Shown one piece after another: positions 40,434 to 48,415 of a DNA stretch of 64,000 nt. A model generated the notes under the pieces. It had not been told where the DNA came from. It worked only from the letters and a program-made list of their open reading frames with translations, and ran no database searches. How positions within the stretch are numbered: position 1 is the stretch's first letter; every line of letters begins with the position of its first letter. Where the stretch lies: the NCBI RefSeq assembly GCF_900107965.1, contig NZ_FNVU01000021.1, positions 1 to 64,000 of the forward strand, given 5' to 3'. This DNA is from Actinacidiphila yanglinensis (GTDB taxonomy: Bacteria > Actinomycetota > Actinomycetes > Streptomycetales > Streptomycetaceae). The position numbers and the translations under genes are program-made.

Positions 40434-41831
40434 ATGGGCGAAGTTCTTTCGTCGAAGGTGGCAGCCGGAGGCGGGATATCCGGTGAAGGCGTCCTGGGGC
40501 ACCCTCAGTGGCCGGTGCTGAAGCAGGCCGTCGAGGCGATCCGGCCCTGGCAGCGAAAGGACGGTTCGATCGACTTCGAGGCGGAGGACGCGCCGACCCG
40601 CGACGACGCGAGCCGCACCCTCGGCCGCGTCGTGGACGCGCTCGAACAGCTGGCGCCCCTGCTGCCGCACGACGAGGCGTACCACCAGGCGCTCGCCACG
40701 GACCTGCGCCGCTGGTCCGAAGGGGGGTTCGCGGTACCCGACTTCCTCGACTCGCTGCTGGCCTTCCAGCCCTCCGCCGACCGCCGTGACGGCCTCCAGC
40801 ACCTCGTCGTCTTCCCGATGTACACGCAGAACGGCAACCCGGACCGCAACCTGGAAGCCGTCGTCCTCCGCGTGGTGTGGCCCGAGTGGCTCGCCGAGCT
40901 GGAGCGCACCCGCTACGACAACCCGCAGTTCGTCCCGATCACCTTCGAGGACTTCACCCCGGGGTACGACACCAACTCCGCGGTGCTCTTCCCGGAGACC
41001 GTCGCGGTGCGCAAGGCGCCCGACCGCTGGACCTGGGGCGCGATCTTCTGCGACCGCGAGGCCGCCCGCTTCCGCGCGGTGACCTCCGCCGCCGTGGACA
41101 CCCTCGGCCTCGACCTGCCCGAGGACGCGGCCCGCCTGGTCGACGACCAGGAGCTCGCCCAGCAGACCTACGTGTTGTGGGACATGATCCACGACCGCAC
41201 CCACAGCCACGGCGACCTGCCGTTCGACCCGTTCATGATCAAGCAGCGCGCCCCCTTCTGGATGTACGGCCTGGAGGAGCTGCGCTGCGACCTGACCACC
41301 TTCAAGGAGGCGGTCAAGCTCCAGGCCGAGGGCCACCCCATGGGCCTGGGCGTCCAGTACGCGATCCTCTTCGACCGGCTCTTCCGCTTCCCGGTCACCG
41401 GCGAGCGCGTGCGCAACTACGACGGCCTCGGCGGCCAGCTGCTGTTCGCCTACCTCCACAAGCACGACGCCGTACGCTGGACGGACAACACCCTGCACAT
41501 CGACTGGGAGCGCGCACCCCAGGTCACCACGCAGCTGTGCGCCGAGATCGAGACGCTGTACCGCGACGGCATCGACCGGCCCAAGCTCGTGCACTGGCTG
41601 GCCGCCTACGAACTGGTTGCGACCTACCTCTCCCCGCACCCCGGCTCGGTCTGGGCCAAGGGCGCGGACGCCCTGGACCTGACGCTCCCGCCGCGCAAGC
41701 TGGTGGACGACGTGCTGCCGGACGAGTTTCCGCTCAGCATGTTCTACGAGGCCCTTGCGAAGAAGCTCCGCGAGGTGATCGCCTCGACCAAGGGCATCAC
41801 CGGCGACAGCGCGCTGCGAGGCGCCGCATGA
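40434..41831 (+). CDS. DUF6421 family protein
   Basis: 465 residues from the ATG at 40434 with a strong AAGGAGG site. Soluble and acidic, with no signal peptide. Conserved-looking stretches include LQHLVVFPMYTQNGNPDRNLEAV, EDFTPGYDTNSAVLFPETV, YVLWDMIHDRTHSHGDLPFDPFMIK and FWMYGLEELRCDLTTF; the HDRTHSHGD segment with several His and Asp could bind metal. The function of the family is unknown. Its stop overlaps the SDR start by 4 bp, and the SDR overlaps the threonine aldolase in turn, so the three are translationally coupled and probably act together. Confidence 0.88.
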   Translation: MGEVLSSKVAAGGGISGEGVLGHPQWPVLKQAVEAIRPWQRKDGSIDFEAEDAPTRDDASRTLGRVVDALEQLAPLLPHDEAYHQALATDLRRWSEGGFAVPDFLDSLLAFQPSADRRDGLQHLVVFPMYTQNGNPDRNLEAVVLRVVWPEWLAELERTRYDNPQFVPITFEDFTPGYDTNSAVLFPETVAVRKAPDRWTWGAIFCDREAARFRAVTSAAVDTLGLDLPEDAARLVDDQELAQQTYVLWDMIHDRTHSHGDLPFDPFMIKQRAPFWMYGLEELRCDLTTFKEAVKLQAEGHPMGLGVQYAILFDRLFRFPVTGERVRNYDGLGGQLLFAYLHKHDAVRWTDNTLHIDWERAPQVTTQLCAEIETLYRDGIDRPKLVHWLAAYELVATYLSPHPGSVWAKGADALDLTLPPRKLVDDVLPDEFPLSMFYEALAKKLREVIASTKGITGDSALRGAA

Positions 41832-42610
41832 CCGGTGCCGGCGAGGAGGCGGAGATGACGACCGACACGTACGCGGGCGGGCTCGACGGTGCGGTGATCG
41901 CGGTCGCGGGTGCGGCGGGACCGGCCGGGCGGGCCGTGCTCCAGCGGCTGGCCAGGGCCGGCGGCCACGTGGTCGCCGCGGACGCGGACCCCGAGCGGCT
42001 GGCGCAGGCGGTCGACGCCGCGCGTTACGACGCGGGCGGCGCGGACATCACCGGCGAGGTGGTGGACCTGCTGGACCTGGAGGCGACCGAGAACTGGGCC
42101 GCCCGGGTCGAGAAGGACCACGGCAGGGTCGACGGCCTGGTGCACGTGGTCGGCGGCTGGCGCGGCTCGGCGTCCTTCCCCGAGACCGAACTCGCCGACT
42201 GGGACGTGCTGCACAACCTGCTGATCCGCACCGCGCAGCACACCACGCTCGCCTTCCACGACGGCCTGATGCGCAGCCCCGGCGGTCGCTTCGTGCTGAT
42301 CAGCGCGGCCGGCGCCAGCGCCCCCACGGCGGGCAACGCGGCCTACGCCGCCGCGAAGGCCGCGGCCGAGGCGTGGACGCTGGCCATGGCCGACTCGTTC
42401 CGCAAGCTCGGCGGCGACGACCTCACCGCGGCAGCCACTGTGCTCGTGATCAAGGCACTGGTGCACGATGAGATGCGGGCCCAGCGCCCGAACGCCAAAT
42501 TCGCCGGCTTCACCGACGTGCGCGACCTCGCCGAGGCCATCGCGGACGTGTGGAACGCAAGCCCCCAGGAAGTGAACGGGACCCGACAGTGGCTGACGCC
42601 CCGACCGTGA
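41828..42610 (+). CDS. Short-chain dehydrogenase/reductase
   Basis: 260 residues from the ATG at 41828, overlapping the upstream stop (ATGA). The cofactor motif is VAGAAGPAGRAVL (GxxGPxG variant), the Ser of the active site is in FVLISAAGAS, and YAAAK supplies the catalytic Tyr and Lys. It is a classic cytoplasmic NAD(P)-dependent oxidoreductase; the substrate is unknown. In this operon it lies between a DUF6421 gene and a threonine aldolase, so a hydroxy-amino or aldehyde substrate is conceivable. Confidence 0.9.
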   Translation: MTGAGEEAEMTTDTYAGGLDGAVIAVAGAAGPAGRAVLQRLARAGGHVVAADADPERLAQAVDAARYDAGGADITGEVVDLLDLEATENWAARVEKDHGRVDGLVHVVGGWRGSASFPETELADWDVLHNLLIRTAQHTTLAFHDGLMRSPGGRFVLISAAGASAPTAGNAAYAAAKAAAEAWTLAMADSFRKLGGDDLTAAATVLVIKALVHDEMRAQRPNAKFAGFTDVRDLAEAIADVWNASPQEVNGTRQWLTPRP

Positions 42611-43719
42611 CCGACTCCATCGACAACACCACCCCCGGCGCGACGGCGCCGACCGGCTCCACCGACGCCGTACGGCGCCACGACCCGCAGGTCCGGGGTT
42701 TCGCCAGCGACAACTACGCCGGCGTCCACCCCGAGGTGCTGGCCGCCCTGGCGCTGGCCAACGGCGGCCACCAGGTGTCGTACGGGGACGACGCCTACAC
42801 CGACCACCTCCAGGAGATCTTCCGCGGGCACTTCGGCCCCACCGCGGAGGTCTTCCCGGTGTTCAACGGCACCGGTGCCAACGTCACCGCGCTGCAGGCG
42901 ATCACCGAGCGCTGGGGCGCGGTGATCTGTGCCGAGTCCGCGCACATCCAGGTCGACGAGTGCGGGGCGCCCGAGCGGGTCGGCGGCCTGAAGCTGCTCA
43001 CCGTGCCCACCGAGGACGGCAAGCTGACGCCCGAGCTGATCGACCGGCAGGCGTACGGCTTCGACGACGAGCACCGCGCGCAGCCGCAGGTCGTGTCGAT
43101 CACCCAGACCACCGAACTGGGCACCCTGTACACGCCGGAGGAGATCCGGGCGATCTGCGACCACGCCCACGCGCTGGGCATGGCCGTGCACCTGGACGGC
43201 GCCCGCATCGCCAACGCGGCGGCGAGCCTCGGCGAGCCGCTGGCCCGTTTCACCACCGAAGCGGGCGTGGACATCCTGTCCTTCGGTGGTACCAAGAACG
43301 GCCTGCTGCTCGGCGAGTGCGTGGTCGTGCTCAGCCCGGAGCGGGTCCGCGCGCTCAAGCATCTGCGCAAACTGTCCATGCAGCTGGCGTCCAAGATGCG
43401 GTTCGTGTCGGTGCAGTTCGAGGCGCTGCTCGCCGGGGACCTCTGGCTGCGCAGCGCCTCGCACGCCAACGCCATGGCCCGCAGGCTGGAGCAGGCGGTC
43501 CGCGGGATCGACGGGGTCACGGTGACCCAGCGGGTGCAGTCCAACGCGGTGTTCGCGCTGCTGCCGCGCGAGGTCAGCGAGCGGCTGCAGAAGCGCTACC
43601 GGTTCTACTTCTGGAACGAGGCGACCGGCGAAGTGCGCTGGATGTGCGCGTTCGACACCACCGAGGAGGACGTGGACGGTTTCGCCGCCGCGGTCGCCGA
43701 GGAGATGCGCGACGCCTGA
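42607..43719 (+). CDS. Low-specificity L-threonine aldolase (beta-eliminating lyase family)
   Basis: 370 residues from the GTG at 42607, whose GTGA overlap with the SDR stop suggests coupling; a GTG at 42589 is the alternative. PLP fold type I: FASDNYAGVHPEVLAAL, NGTGANVTALQAI, HIQVDECGAPE, AVHLDGARIANAA and LSFGGTKNGLLLGE with the PLP Lys. It cleaves L-threonine or L-allo-threonine to glycine and acetaldehyde, and related 3-hydroxy amino acids. The C-terminal part is complete. It is the last gene of the coupled three-gene operon. Confidence 0.92.
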   Translation: MTDSIDNTTPGATAPTGSTDAVRRHDPQVRGFASDNYAGVHPEVLAALALANGGHQVSYGDDAYTDHLQEIFRGHFGPTAEVFPVFNGTGANVTALQAITERWGAVICAESAHIQVDECGAPERVGGLKLLTVPTEDGKLTPELIDRQAYGFDDEHRAQPQVVSITQTTELGTLYTPEEIRAICDHAHALGMAVHLDGARIANAAASLGEPLARFTTEAGVDILSFGGTKNGLLLGECVVVLSPERVRALKHLRKLSMQLASKMRFVSVQFEALLAGDLWLRSASHANAMARRLEQAVRGIDGVTVTQRVQSNAVFALLPREVSERLQKRYRFYFWNEATGEVRWMCAFDTTEEDVDGFAAAVAEEMRDA

Positions 43720-43793
43720 GGCGTACTGCATGAGTATGCGCAGATCGGTAAATTGATTGATCGAGAGGTCGGTGGGTCCCTAGGCTCCGCGCT

Positions 43794-44396
43794 ATGGAGC
43801 CGATCCCGGAAACCACCGACCTCTCCGCGTACCTGGCGGCCGACGCGGTCATCGACCACGATCACCCCCAGGTCCGGCAGACCGCCGCGCAACTGCGGAA
43901 CGGCGCGCCGACGCCGTATGAGTATGCAAAGGCCGCCTACACCCACGTGCGCGACAGGGTGCCGCACTCCTTCGACAGCGGCGACGACCGCGTCGTCTGG
44001 CGCGCCTCCGACGTGCTGAGCACCCGCAACGGGATCTGCCACGCCAAGTCCCACGCCCTGGTGGCGCTGCTGCGCGCCGAGGGCATCCCGGCGGGGCTGT
44101 GCTACCAGCGGCTCACCGAGGACGACGGCAGCGACCCGGTCGTGCACGGCCTGGTCGCCCTGCTGCTGCCCGGCACCTCGCGGTGGGCCCGGCAGGACGC
44201 GCGCGGCAACAAACCGGGTGTCGACGCGCGGTTCTCCCTCGACGAGGAGCGCCTGGCCTTCCCTGTACGGCCCGAACTCGGCGAACGCGACTACCCGACG
44301 CTGTACGCGGCCCCGCCCGCCTCGGTGCTCGACGTGCTCCGCGGCTCCGCCGACCGCCAGGAACTGGCCGCGCGGCTGCCGGAAGCGCTGGACTGA
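43794..44396 (+). CDS. Transglutaminase-like domain protein
   Basis: 200 residues. The transglutaminase-like core has the nucleophile Cys82 in STRNGICHAKSHALVALLRAEGIPAGLCYQRL and a following VVHGLVALLLPG that carries the His of the triad; the Asp is probably in the ARFSLDEERL region. No signal peptide. Bacterial members act as proteases or amidases on unknown substrates. It stands alone, 74 bp after the threonine aldolase, and converges on the DUF4395 gene. Confidence 0.88.
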   Translation: MEPIPETTDLSAYLAADAVIDHDHPQVRQTAAQLRNGAPTPYEYAKAAYTHVRDRVPHSFDSGDDRVVWRASDVLSTRNGICHAKSHALVALLRAEGIPAGLCYQRLTEDDGSDPVVHGLVALLLPGTSRWARQDARGNKPGVDARFSLDEERLAFPVRPELGERDYPTLYAAPPASVLDVLRGSADRQELAARLPEALD

Positions 44397-44419
44397 CGCC
44401 CCCCGCGGCCCTCGGCCGC

Positions 44420-44830
44420 TCAGGCGCTCGTGACGCGCTTCAGCAGCAGGTACATCTCGCAGCCCAGGCAGTAGGCGAACGCCGCGTTGAGGAAGGCGGC
44501 GGCCAGCGCGCACGCGGCGGCCGCCGTCCCCAGCCACTGCGGCCCCGCGAGGTAGCCGACCGAGCCCACCACCGCGAAGAACAGCCCCACCGCCTGGGCG
44601 AAGCGCGGCGGCGCCGCGTCCTCCGTCCCGGGCGGCGGCCCCAGACGCGGCCGGACCAGGGTGCGGAACACCCACCCGTACGGCGACCTCGCCACCCCGG
44701 CCGCCGCGCCGACCGCGAAGACGACCGCCTGCGCGGCCAGCAGCGGACCGCTGCCGGTGACCAGCACGACCGCGAGTACCACCGTGGTCAGCGCGGCGCC
44801 GAAACGGGGGCCGCGTACGTCGATCTCCAT
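44420..44830 (-). CDS. DUF4395 family membrane protein
   Basis: 136 residues from the ATG at 44830 (MEIDVRGPRFGAALTT). Four membrane segments: ALTTVVLAVVLVTGSGP, LAAQAVVFAVGAAAGVA, AVGLFFAVVGSVGYLAG and TAAAACALAAAFLNAAFAYCLGC. The family signature CLGCEMYLLLKR is at the C-terminus, with a Cys pair in the membrane interface. DUF4395 proteins commonly sit next to thioredoxin or sulfurtransferase genes, as here, with a thioredoxin gene divergent 149 bp away. The Cys pair suggests electron or sulfur transfer across the membrane. Confidence 0.88.
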   Translation of the reverse strand: MEIDVRGPRFGAALTTVVLAVVLVTGSGPLLAAQAVVFAVGAAAGVARSPYGWVFRTLVRPRLGPPPGTEDAAPPRFAQAVGLFFAVVGSVGYLAGPQWLGTAAAACALAAAFLNAAFAYCLGCEMYLLLKRVTSA

Positions 44831-44979
44831 GGCTGGGATCATCACCCAGGAAGGCCGCCGCGCACCCGCGGGAATCATTGCGATCGCGTGAACGCTGCCT
44901 TCGACGGACTGGTGGGCGTTCTCGGCGCCCGCCTCGGCAGGCAGGGTGTACGGCAGGACGACGAGGGAGGCGGGACGGC

Positions 44980-45393
44980 GTGACCGGACTGATCGTGTGC
45001 CTGGCCGTGCTCGCCGCCGCAAGCGTCTTCGGCGTCGTGCACCGGCGCAGGGACGGGAGGATCAGGGTGCGGGCCAAGGACGGCGGGCAGCGGCTGACGG
45101 CCGACGACCTCGGGGCGCCGCTGGGGGAGCGGGCCACCCTGGTGCAGTTCTCCAGCGCGTTCTGCGCGCCGTGCCGTGCCACCCGGCGGGTGCTCGACGA
45201 GGTCGCCGGCATGGTGGAGGGCGTGCGCCACGTCGAGATCGACGCCGAGGCGCACCTGGAACTGGTGCGGCGGCTGGACGTGCTGAAGACCCCAACGGTG
45301 CTCGTCCTCGACGCCGACGGCGCCGTCGTGCGCAGGGCCACCGGGCAGCCGCGGACGGTCGACGTGATCGCCGCGGTGGGCGCGGCGGTCTGA
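44980..45393 (+). CDS. Membrane-anchored thioredoxin-family protein
   Basis: 137 residues from a GTG at 44980 preceded by GAGGGAGG. The N-terminus is one membrane helix, GLIVCLAVLAAASVFGVV, followed by a basic patch (HRRRDGRIRVR). The thioredoxin fold has SSAFCAPCRATRRVLDE (CAPC active site) and the cis-Pro in LKTPTVLVLDADG. It is a likely thiol reductant or oxidant tethered to the membrane and paired with the divergent DUF4395 protein. The orientation of the anchor is not certain. Confidence 0.9.
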   Translation: MTGLIVCLAVLAAASVFGVVHRRRDGRIRVRAKDGGQRLTADDLGAPLGERATLVQFSSAFCAPCRATRRVLDEVAGMVEGVRHVEIDAEAHLELVRRLDVLKTPTVLVLDADGAVVRRATGQPRTVDVIAAVGAAV

Positions 45394-45517
45394 GCCGTCG
45401 TGCGAGCAGTCGAGCCACCGGGGCAGCGGTCGCCGCGGGGGCCTGTCCGGTGTGACGGTCCTTCCATCTGCCCGAGCACTCTTGACGGTTGGCGCCCTGC
45501 ATCGTCACTCTGACGTT

Positions 45518-45598
45518 ATGTGCCGAGACCCGCAGCCGAGCGCACGCGCCGACGCCGACCACGGCCGCCGTCCCGGCGCGCGCTGTCCGGGTCACTGA
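45518..45598 (+). CDS. Possible short leader peptide before the flavin reductase gene
   Basis: A 26-codon frame starting MCRDPQPSARADADHG and ending in a Cys-containing basic stretch (RCPGH). It sits 76 bp upstream of the flavin reductase. Reading the same frame back to a TTG at 45482 adds LHRHSDV before MCRD, which loosely recalls the LHxDLCR peptides found before actinobacterial sulfur-metabolism genes. There is no convincing ribosome site. It may be chance. Confidence 0.25.
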   Translation: MCRDPQPSARADADHGRRPGARCPGH

Positions 45599-45674
45599 GC
45601 GCCGACGCCCCTCCGCCCCGCGCACGGCTCCACCGAACGGCCGCCACGCCCGCAGCAGAAGGACGCACCCACCC

Positions 45675-46196
45675 GTGACCGCAACGCGCGACCTCGCCTC
45701 GGCCCGCCCGGACACCCCCGACCTCGACCCGGCCGTCTTCCGCTCGGTCTTCCGCCGCCACGCCGCCGGCGTCGCCGTGGTCACCGCGCAGGGCGACCAC
45801 GGCCCGGTCGGTTTCACCGCCACCTCCCTCACCTCGGTGGCCGCCGAACCCCCGCTGCTGTCCTTCGGCATCAGCGTCGGCTCCTCCTGCTGGCCCACGG
45901 TCTCCACCGCCGAGCACGTCGGCGTCCACATACTCGGCGACCACCAGCAGGAACTCGCCGCCGTCTTCGCCAAGTCCGGGGCCGACCGGTTCGGGCCGCC
46001 GACATCCTGGTCCCTCGGCCCGCACGGAGTGCCGCTGCTCGGCGGCGTGCAGGCGTGGCTGGTCGGCCGGGTGGCGGGCATGGTGACGGCCGGCGACCAC
46101 CGGATCGTGGTGGCCCAGGCGGTCGCCGGCGACCCCGACGGCCCCGGCGGGCCGCTCGTCCACCACCGCGGCGGCTTCCACCGGCTGCCGGGCTGA
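45675..46196 (+). CDS. Flavin reductase family protein (FMN-binding split barrel)
   Basis: 173 residues from a GTG at 45675 (VTATRDLASARPD). The split-barrel flavin reductase motif is clear: FRSVFRRHAAGVAVVTAQGDHGPVGFTATSLTSVAAEPPLLSFGI, written here as adjacent segments FRRHAAGVAVVT, GPVGFTATSLTSV and PPLLSFGI, then VGVHILGDHQQELAAVFA and a final HHRGGFHRL. Members reduce FMN or FAD with NAD(P)H to feed two-component monooxygenases, often in sulfonate or aromatic metabolism. No monooxygenase partner is adjacent. A thioredoxin gene lies upstream and etfBA downstream. Confidence 0.9.
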   Translation: MTATRDLASARPDTPDLDPAVFRSVFRRHAAGVAVVTAQGDHGPVGFTATSLTSVAAEPPLLSFGISVGSSCWPTVSTAEHVGVHILGDHQQELAAVFAKSGADRFGPPTSWSLGPHGVPLLGGVQAWLVGRVAGMVTAGDHRIVVAQAVAGDPDGPGGPLVHHRGGFHRLPG

Positions 46197-46291
46197 ACCA
46201 CGGCCGACCCGCGCCGCGTTCGGCGGGCACCTCCCGGGACGTCGGCCACGTCACAGTGCAGAGGTCTTGCGGATGGGTAAGTGCCTCTGTG

Positions 46292-46303
46292 TACTGACGA
46301 GTA
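46292..46303. promoter_or_regulatory. Operator-like palindrome upstream of etfBA
   Basis: TACTGACGAGTA has perfect 4-bp arms (TACT/AGTA) and overlaps TAATAT, a likely -10, about 110 bp upstream of etfB. TetR-family regulators of fatty-acid oxidation genes in actinomycetes bind sites of this general look. A CAGAGG-N19-CCTCTG pair at 46259-46289 lies just before it. Confidence 0.45.
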
Positions 46304-46412
46304 ATATATTCGGCGGGGAAGATACCGTGCCTTGGCAGGGAGCCGCCACAGAAGGCGCCTAACCTGGGCAGTTCACGAAGACGTGCAGGACGGAAGCAGT
46401 AGGAGAGCAGGC

Positions 46413-47198
46413 GTGAGCTTGAGGATCGTAGTCGCAGTGAAGTATGTGCCCGACGCCACGGGCGACCGTCACTTCGCCGAGGACCTGACCACCGACCGCG
46501 ACGCGGTCGACGGCCTGCTGTCGGAGCTGGACGAGTACGCCGTGGAGCAGGCGCTCCAGATCGCCGAGGCCGCCGACGACGCGGAGGTCACCGCGGTCAC
46601 GATCGGCCCGGAGGACGCGCGCGGCGCGGTGCTGAAGGCGCTGCAGATGGGCGCGGCCAAGGGCGTCCACGTCGAGGACGACGCCCTGCACGGCACCGAC
46701 ATCATCGGCACCTCGCTGGTGCTGGCCAAGGCCATCGAGCACATCGGCTACGACCTGGTCGTGACCGGCATGGCCTCCACCGACGGCACCGCCGGCGTGG
46801 TCCCGGCGCTGCTGGCGGAGCGCCTGGGCATCCCGCAGGTGACGCTGCTGTCGGAGGTCGCGGTCGCCGACGGGAAGGTCACCGGCCGCCGCGACGGCGA
46901 CGTGGCGAGCGAGCAGCTGGAGGCGGCGCTGCCGGCGCTGGTGTCGGTCACCGACCAGTCCGGCGAGGCCCGTTACCCGTCCTTCAAGGGCATCATGGGC
47001 GCGAAGAAGAAGCCGCTGGAGACGCTGGACCTGTCCGACCTCGGGGTGGACGCCGCCGAGGTGGGCCTGGACGGCGCCTGGAGCGCGGTGCAGGACGCCA
47101 CCGCGCGCCCCGCGCGCACCGCGGGCACGATCGTCAAGGACGAGGGCGAGGGCGGCAAGCAGCTCGCCGAGTTCCTGGCCGCGCAGAAGTTCATCTGA
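46413..47198 (+). CDS. etfB: Electron transfer flavoprotein subunit beta
   Basis: 261 residues from a GTG at 46413 with AGGAGA upstream (VSLRIVVAVKYVPDATG). Family motifs: ELDEYAVEQALQIAE, VTAVTIGPEDARGAVLKALQMGAAKGVHV, DLVVTGMASTDGTAGVVPALLAERLG and PSFKGIMGAKKKPLETLDL. EtfB binds AMP and, with EtfA, carries electrons from acyl-CoA dehydrogenases to the membrane. It is followed by etfA after 105 bp. A possible operator lies about 110 bp upstream. Confidence 0.97.
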   Translation: MSLRIVVAVKYVPDATGDRHFAEDLTTDRDAVDGLLSELDEYAVEQALQIAEAADDAEVTAVTIGPEDARGAVLKALQMGAAKGVHVEDDALHGTDIIGTSLVLAKAIEHIGYDLVVTGMASTDGTAGVVPALLAERLGIPQVTLLSEVAVADGKVTGRRDGDVASEQLEAALPALVSVTDQSGEARYPSFKGIMGAKKKPLETLDLSDLGVDAAEVGLDGAWSAVQDATARPARTAGTIVKDEGEGGKQLAEFLAAQKFI

Positions 47199-47303
47199 GC
47201 GACCCCGGCCGCGGCAGCCCCTCCGGGCGCCACCGCCGCGACCGCTCCGCCGCCCCTGTGACGGCCCGCCGCCCCTTCCCGAACCCGCAGGAGAACGATT
47301 CCC

Positions 47304-48266
47304 ATGGCTGAAGTCCTCGTCTACGTCGACCACGTGGACGGTGCCGTCCGCAAGCCGACCCTCGAACTGCTCACGATCGCCCGCCGGATCGGCGAGCCCG
47401 TCGCGGTCCACCTCGGCCCGGGTGCCGAGGCCGCCGCCAAGGTGCTCGGCGAGCACGGCGCGACCCGCGTACTGGCCGCCGACGCACCGGAGTTCGCCGA
47501 CTACCTCGTCGTCCCCAAGGTCGACGCGCTGGAGGCCGCGGCCAAGGCCGTCGGCCCGGCCGCCGTGCTGGTGCCGTCCTCCGCGGAGGGCAAGGAGATC
47601 GCCGCCCGCCTGGCGCTGCGCCTGGGCTCGGGCATCATCACCGACGCCGTCGACGTCGAGGCGGGCGCGGACGGCCCGGTCGCCACGCAATCGGCGTTCG
47701 CCGCCGCCTTCAGCACCAGGTCCACGGTGCGCAAGGGCGCTCCGGTGATCACCGTCAAGCCGAACGCCGCCCCGGTCGAGGCCGCGCCGGCCGCCGGCGC
47801 CGTCGAGCCGCTGGAGGTCTCCTTCGGCGAGCTGGCCACCGGCACCAAGGTCGTCTCGCGCACCCCGCGCCAGTCCACCGGCCGCCCGGAGCTGACCGAG
47901 GCCGCCATCGTGGTCTCGGGCGGCCGCGGGGTCAACGGCGCCGAGAACTTCTCGGTGATCGAGGCGCTCGCCGACTCGCTGGGCGCCGCGGTGGGCGCCT
48001 CCCGCGCCGCGGTCGACGCCGGCTGGTACCCGCACAGCAACCAGGTCGGCCAGACCGGCAAGTCGGTCTCGCCGCAGCTCTACATCGCCAACGGCATCTC
48101 CGGTGCGATCCAGCACCGTGCCGGCATGCAGACCTCGAAGACCATCGTCGCGGTCAACAAGGACGCCGAGGCGCCGATCTTCGACCTCGTCGACTACGGC
48201 GTGGTCGGCGACCTGTTCAACGTCGTCCCGCAGCTGACCGAAGAGGTCAAGGCCCGCAAGGGCTGA
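47304..48266 (+). CDS. etfA: Electron transfer flavoprotein subunit alpha
   Basis: 320 residues from the ATG at 47304, with CAGGAGAACG upstream. The C-terminal FAD domain has VVSGGRGVNGAENFSVIEALAD, VGASRAAVDAGWYPHSNQVG, the GQTGKSVSPQLYIANGISG signature and QTSKTIVAVNKDAEAPIFD. It forms the ETF heterodimer with EtfB and accepts electrons from flavin dehydrogenases. It ends before a hairpin at 48283-48315. Confidence 0.97.
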   Translation: MAEVLVYVDHVDGAVRKPTLELLTIARRIGEPVAVHLGPGAEAAAKVLGEHGATRVLAADAPEFADYLVVPKVDALEAAAKAVGPAAVLVPSSAEGKEIAARLALRLGSGIITDAVDVEAGADGPVATQSAFAAAFSTRSTVRKGAPVITVKPNAAPVEAAPAAGAVEPLEVSFGELATGTKVVSRTPRQSTGRPELTEAAIVVSGGRGVNGAENFSVIEALADSLGAAVGASRAAVDAGWYPHSNQVGQTGKSVSPQLYIANGISGAIQHRAGMQTSKTIVAVNKDAEAPIFDLVDYGVVGDLFNVVPQLTEEVKARKG

Positions 48267-48282
48267 GCTCCCGGACCGCACC

Positions 48283-48315
48283 GGCCCCCGGACGCCCCCG
48301 GCGTGCGGGGGCCGA
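48283..48315 (+). terminator. Hairpin terminator after etfA
   Basis: CGGCCCCCG (48283-48291) pairs with CGGGGGCCG (48307-48315) over a 15-nt loop, 16 bp after the etfA stop. Confidence 0.75.
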
Positions 48316-48382
48316 CCCGTGTCCGCGAACGCCCGCGCTCGCGGGGCTGTTGACCGGTCCGCACGGCCCCGCTAGCTTGCAC

Positions 48383-48399
48383 TTCAACGATTTGTTGAA
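48383..48399. promoter_or_regulatory. Operator-like inverted repeat before the HpcH/HpaI-family gene
   Basis: TTCAAC-GATTT-GTTGAA is a perfect 6-5-6 inverted repeat ending 16 bp before the ATG at 48416, so it overlaps the mRNA start or 5' leader. Its A/T content is high for this genome. IclR-family repressors of purine/allantoin or glyoxylate genes bind sites of similar size; this link is inferred. Confidence 0.6.
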
Positions 48400-48415
48400 T
48401 TCGGGGAGGGTGCAG

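Noticed and set aside
37407..41639. A 1410-codon leftward open frame
   Set aside because: Only the permease part at 37407-38369 is real; the remainder is antisense to the DUF6421 gene and out of frame with the binding protein and GDPD genes.
42589..42606. GTG at 42589 as the threonine aldolase start
   Set aside because: Possible, but the GTG at 42607 gives the 4-bp overlap seen at the other junction of the operon and leaves the whole domain intact.
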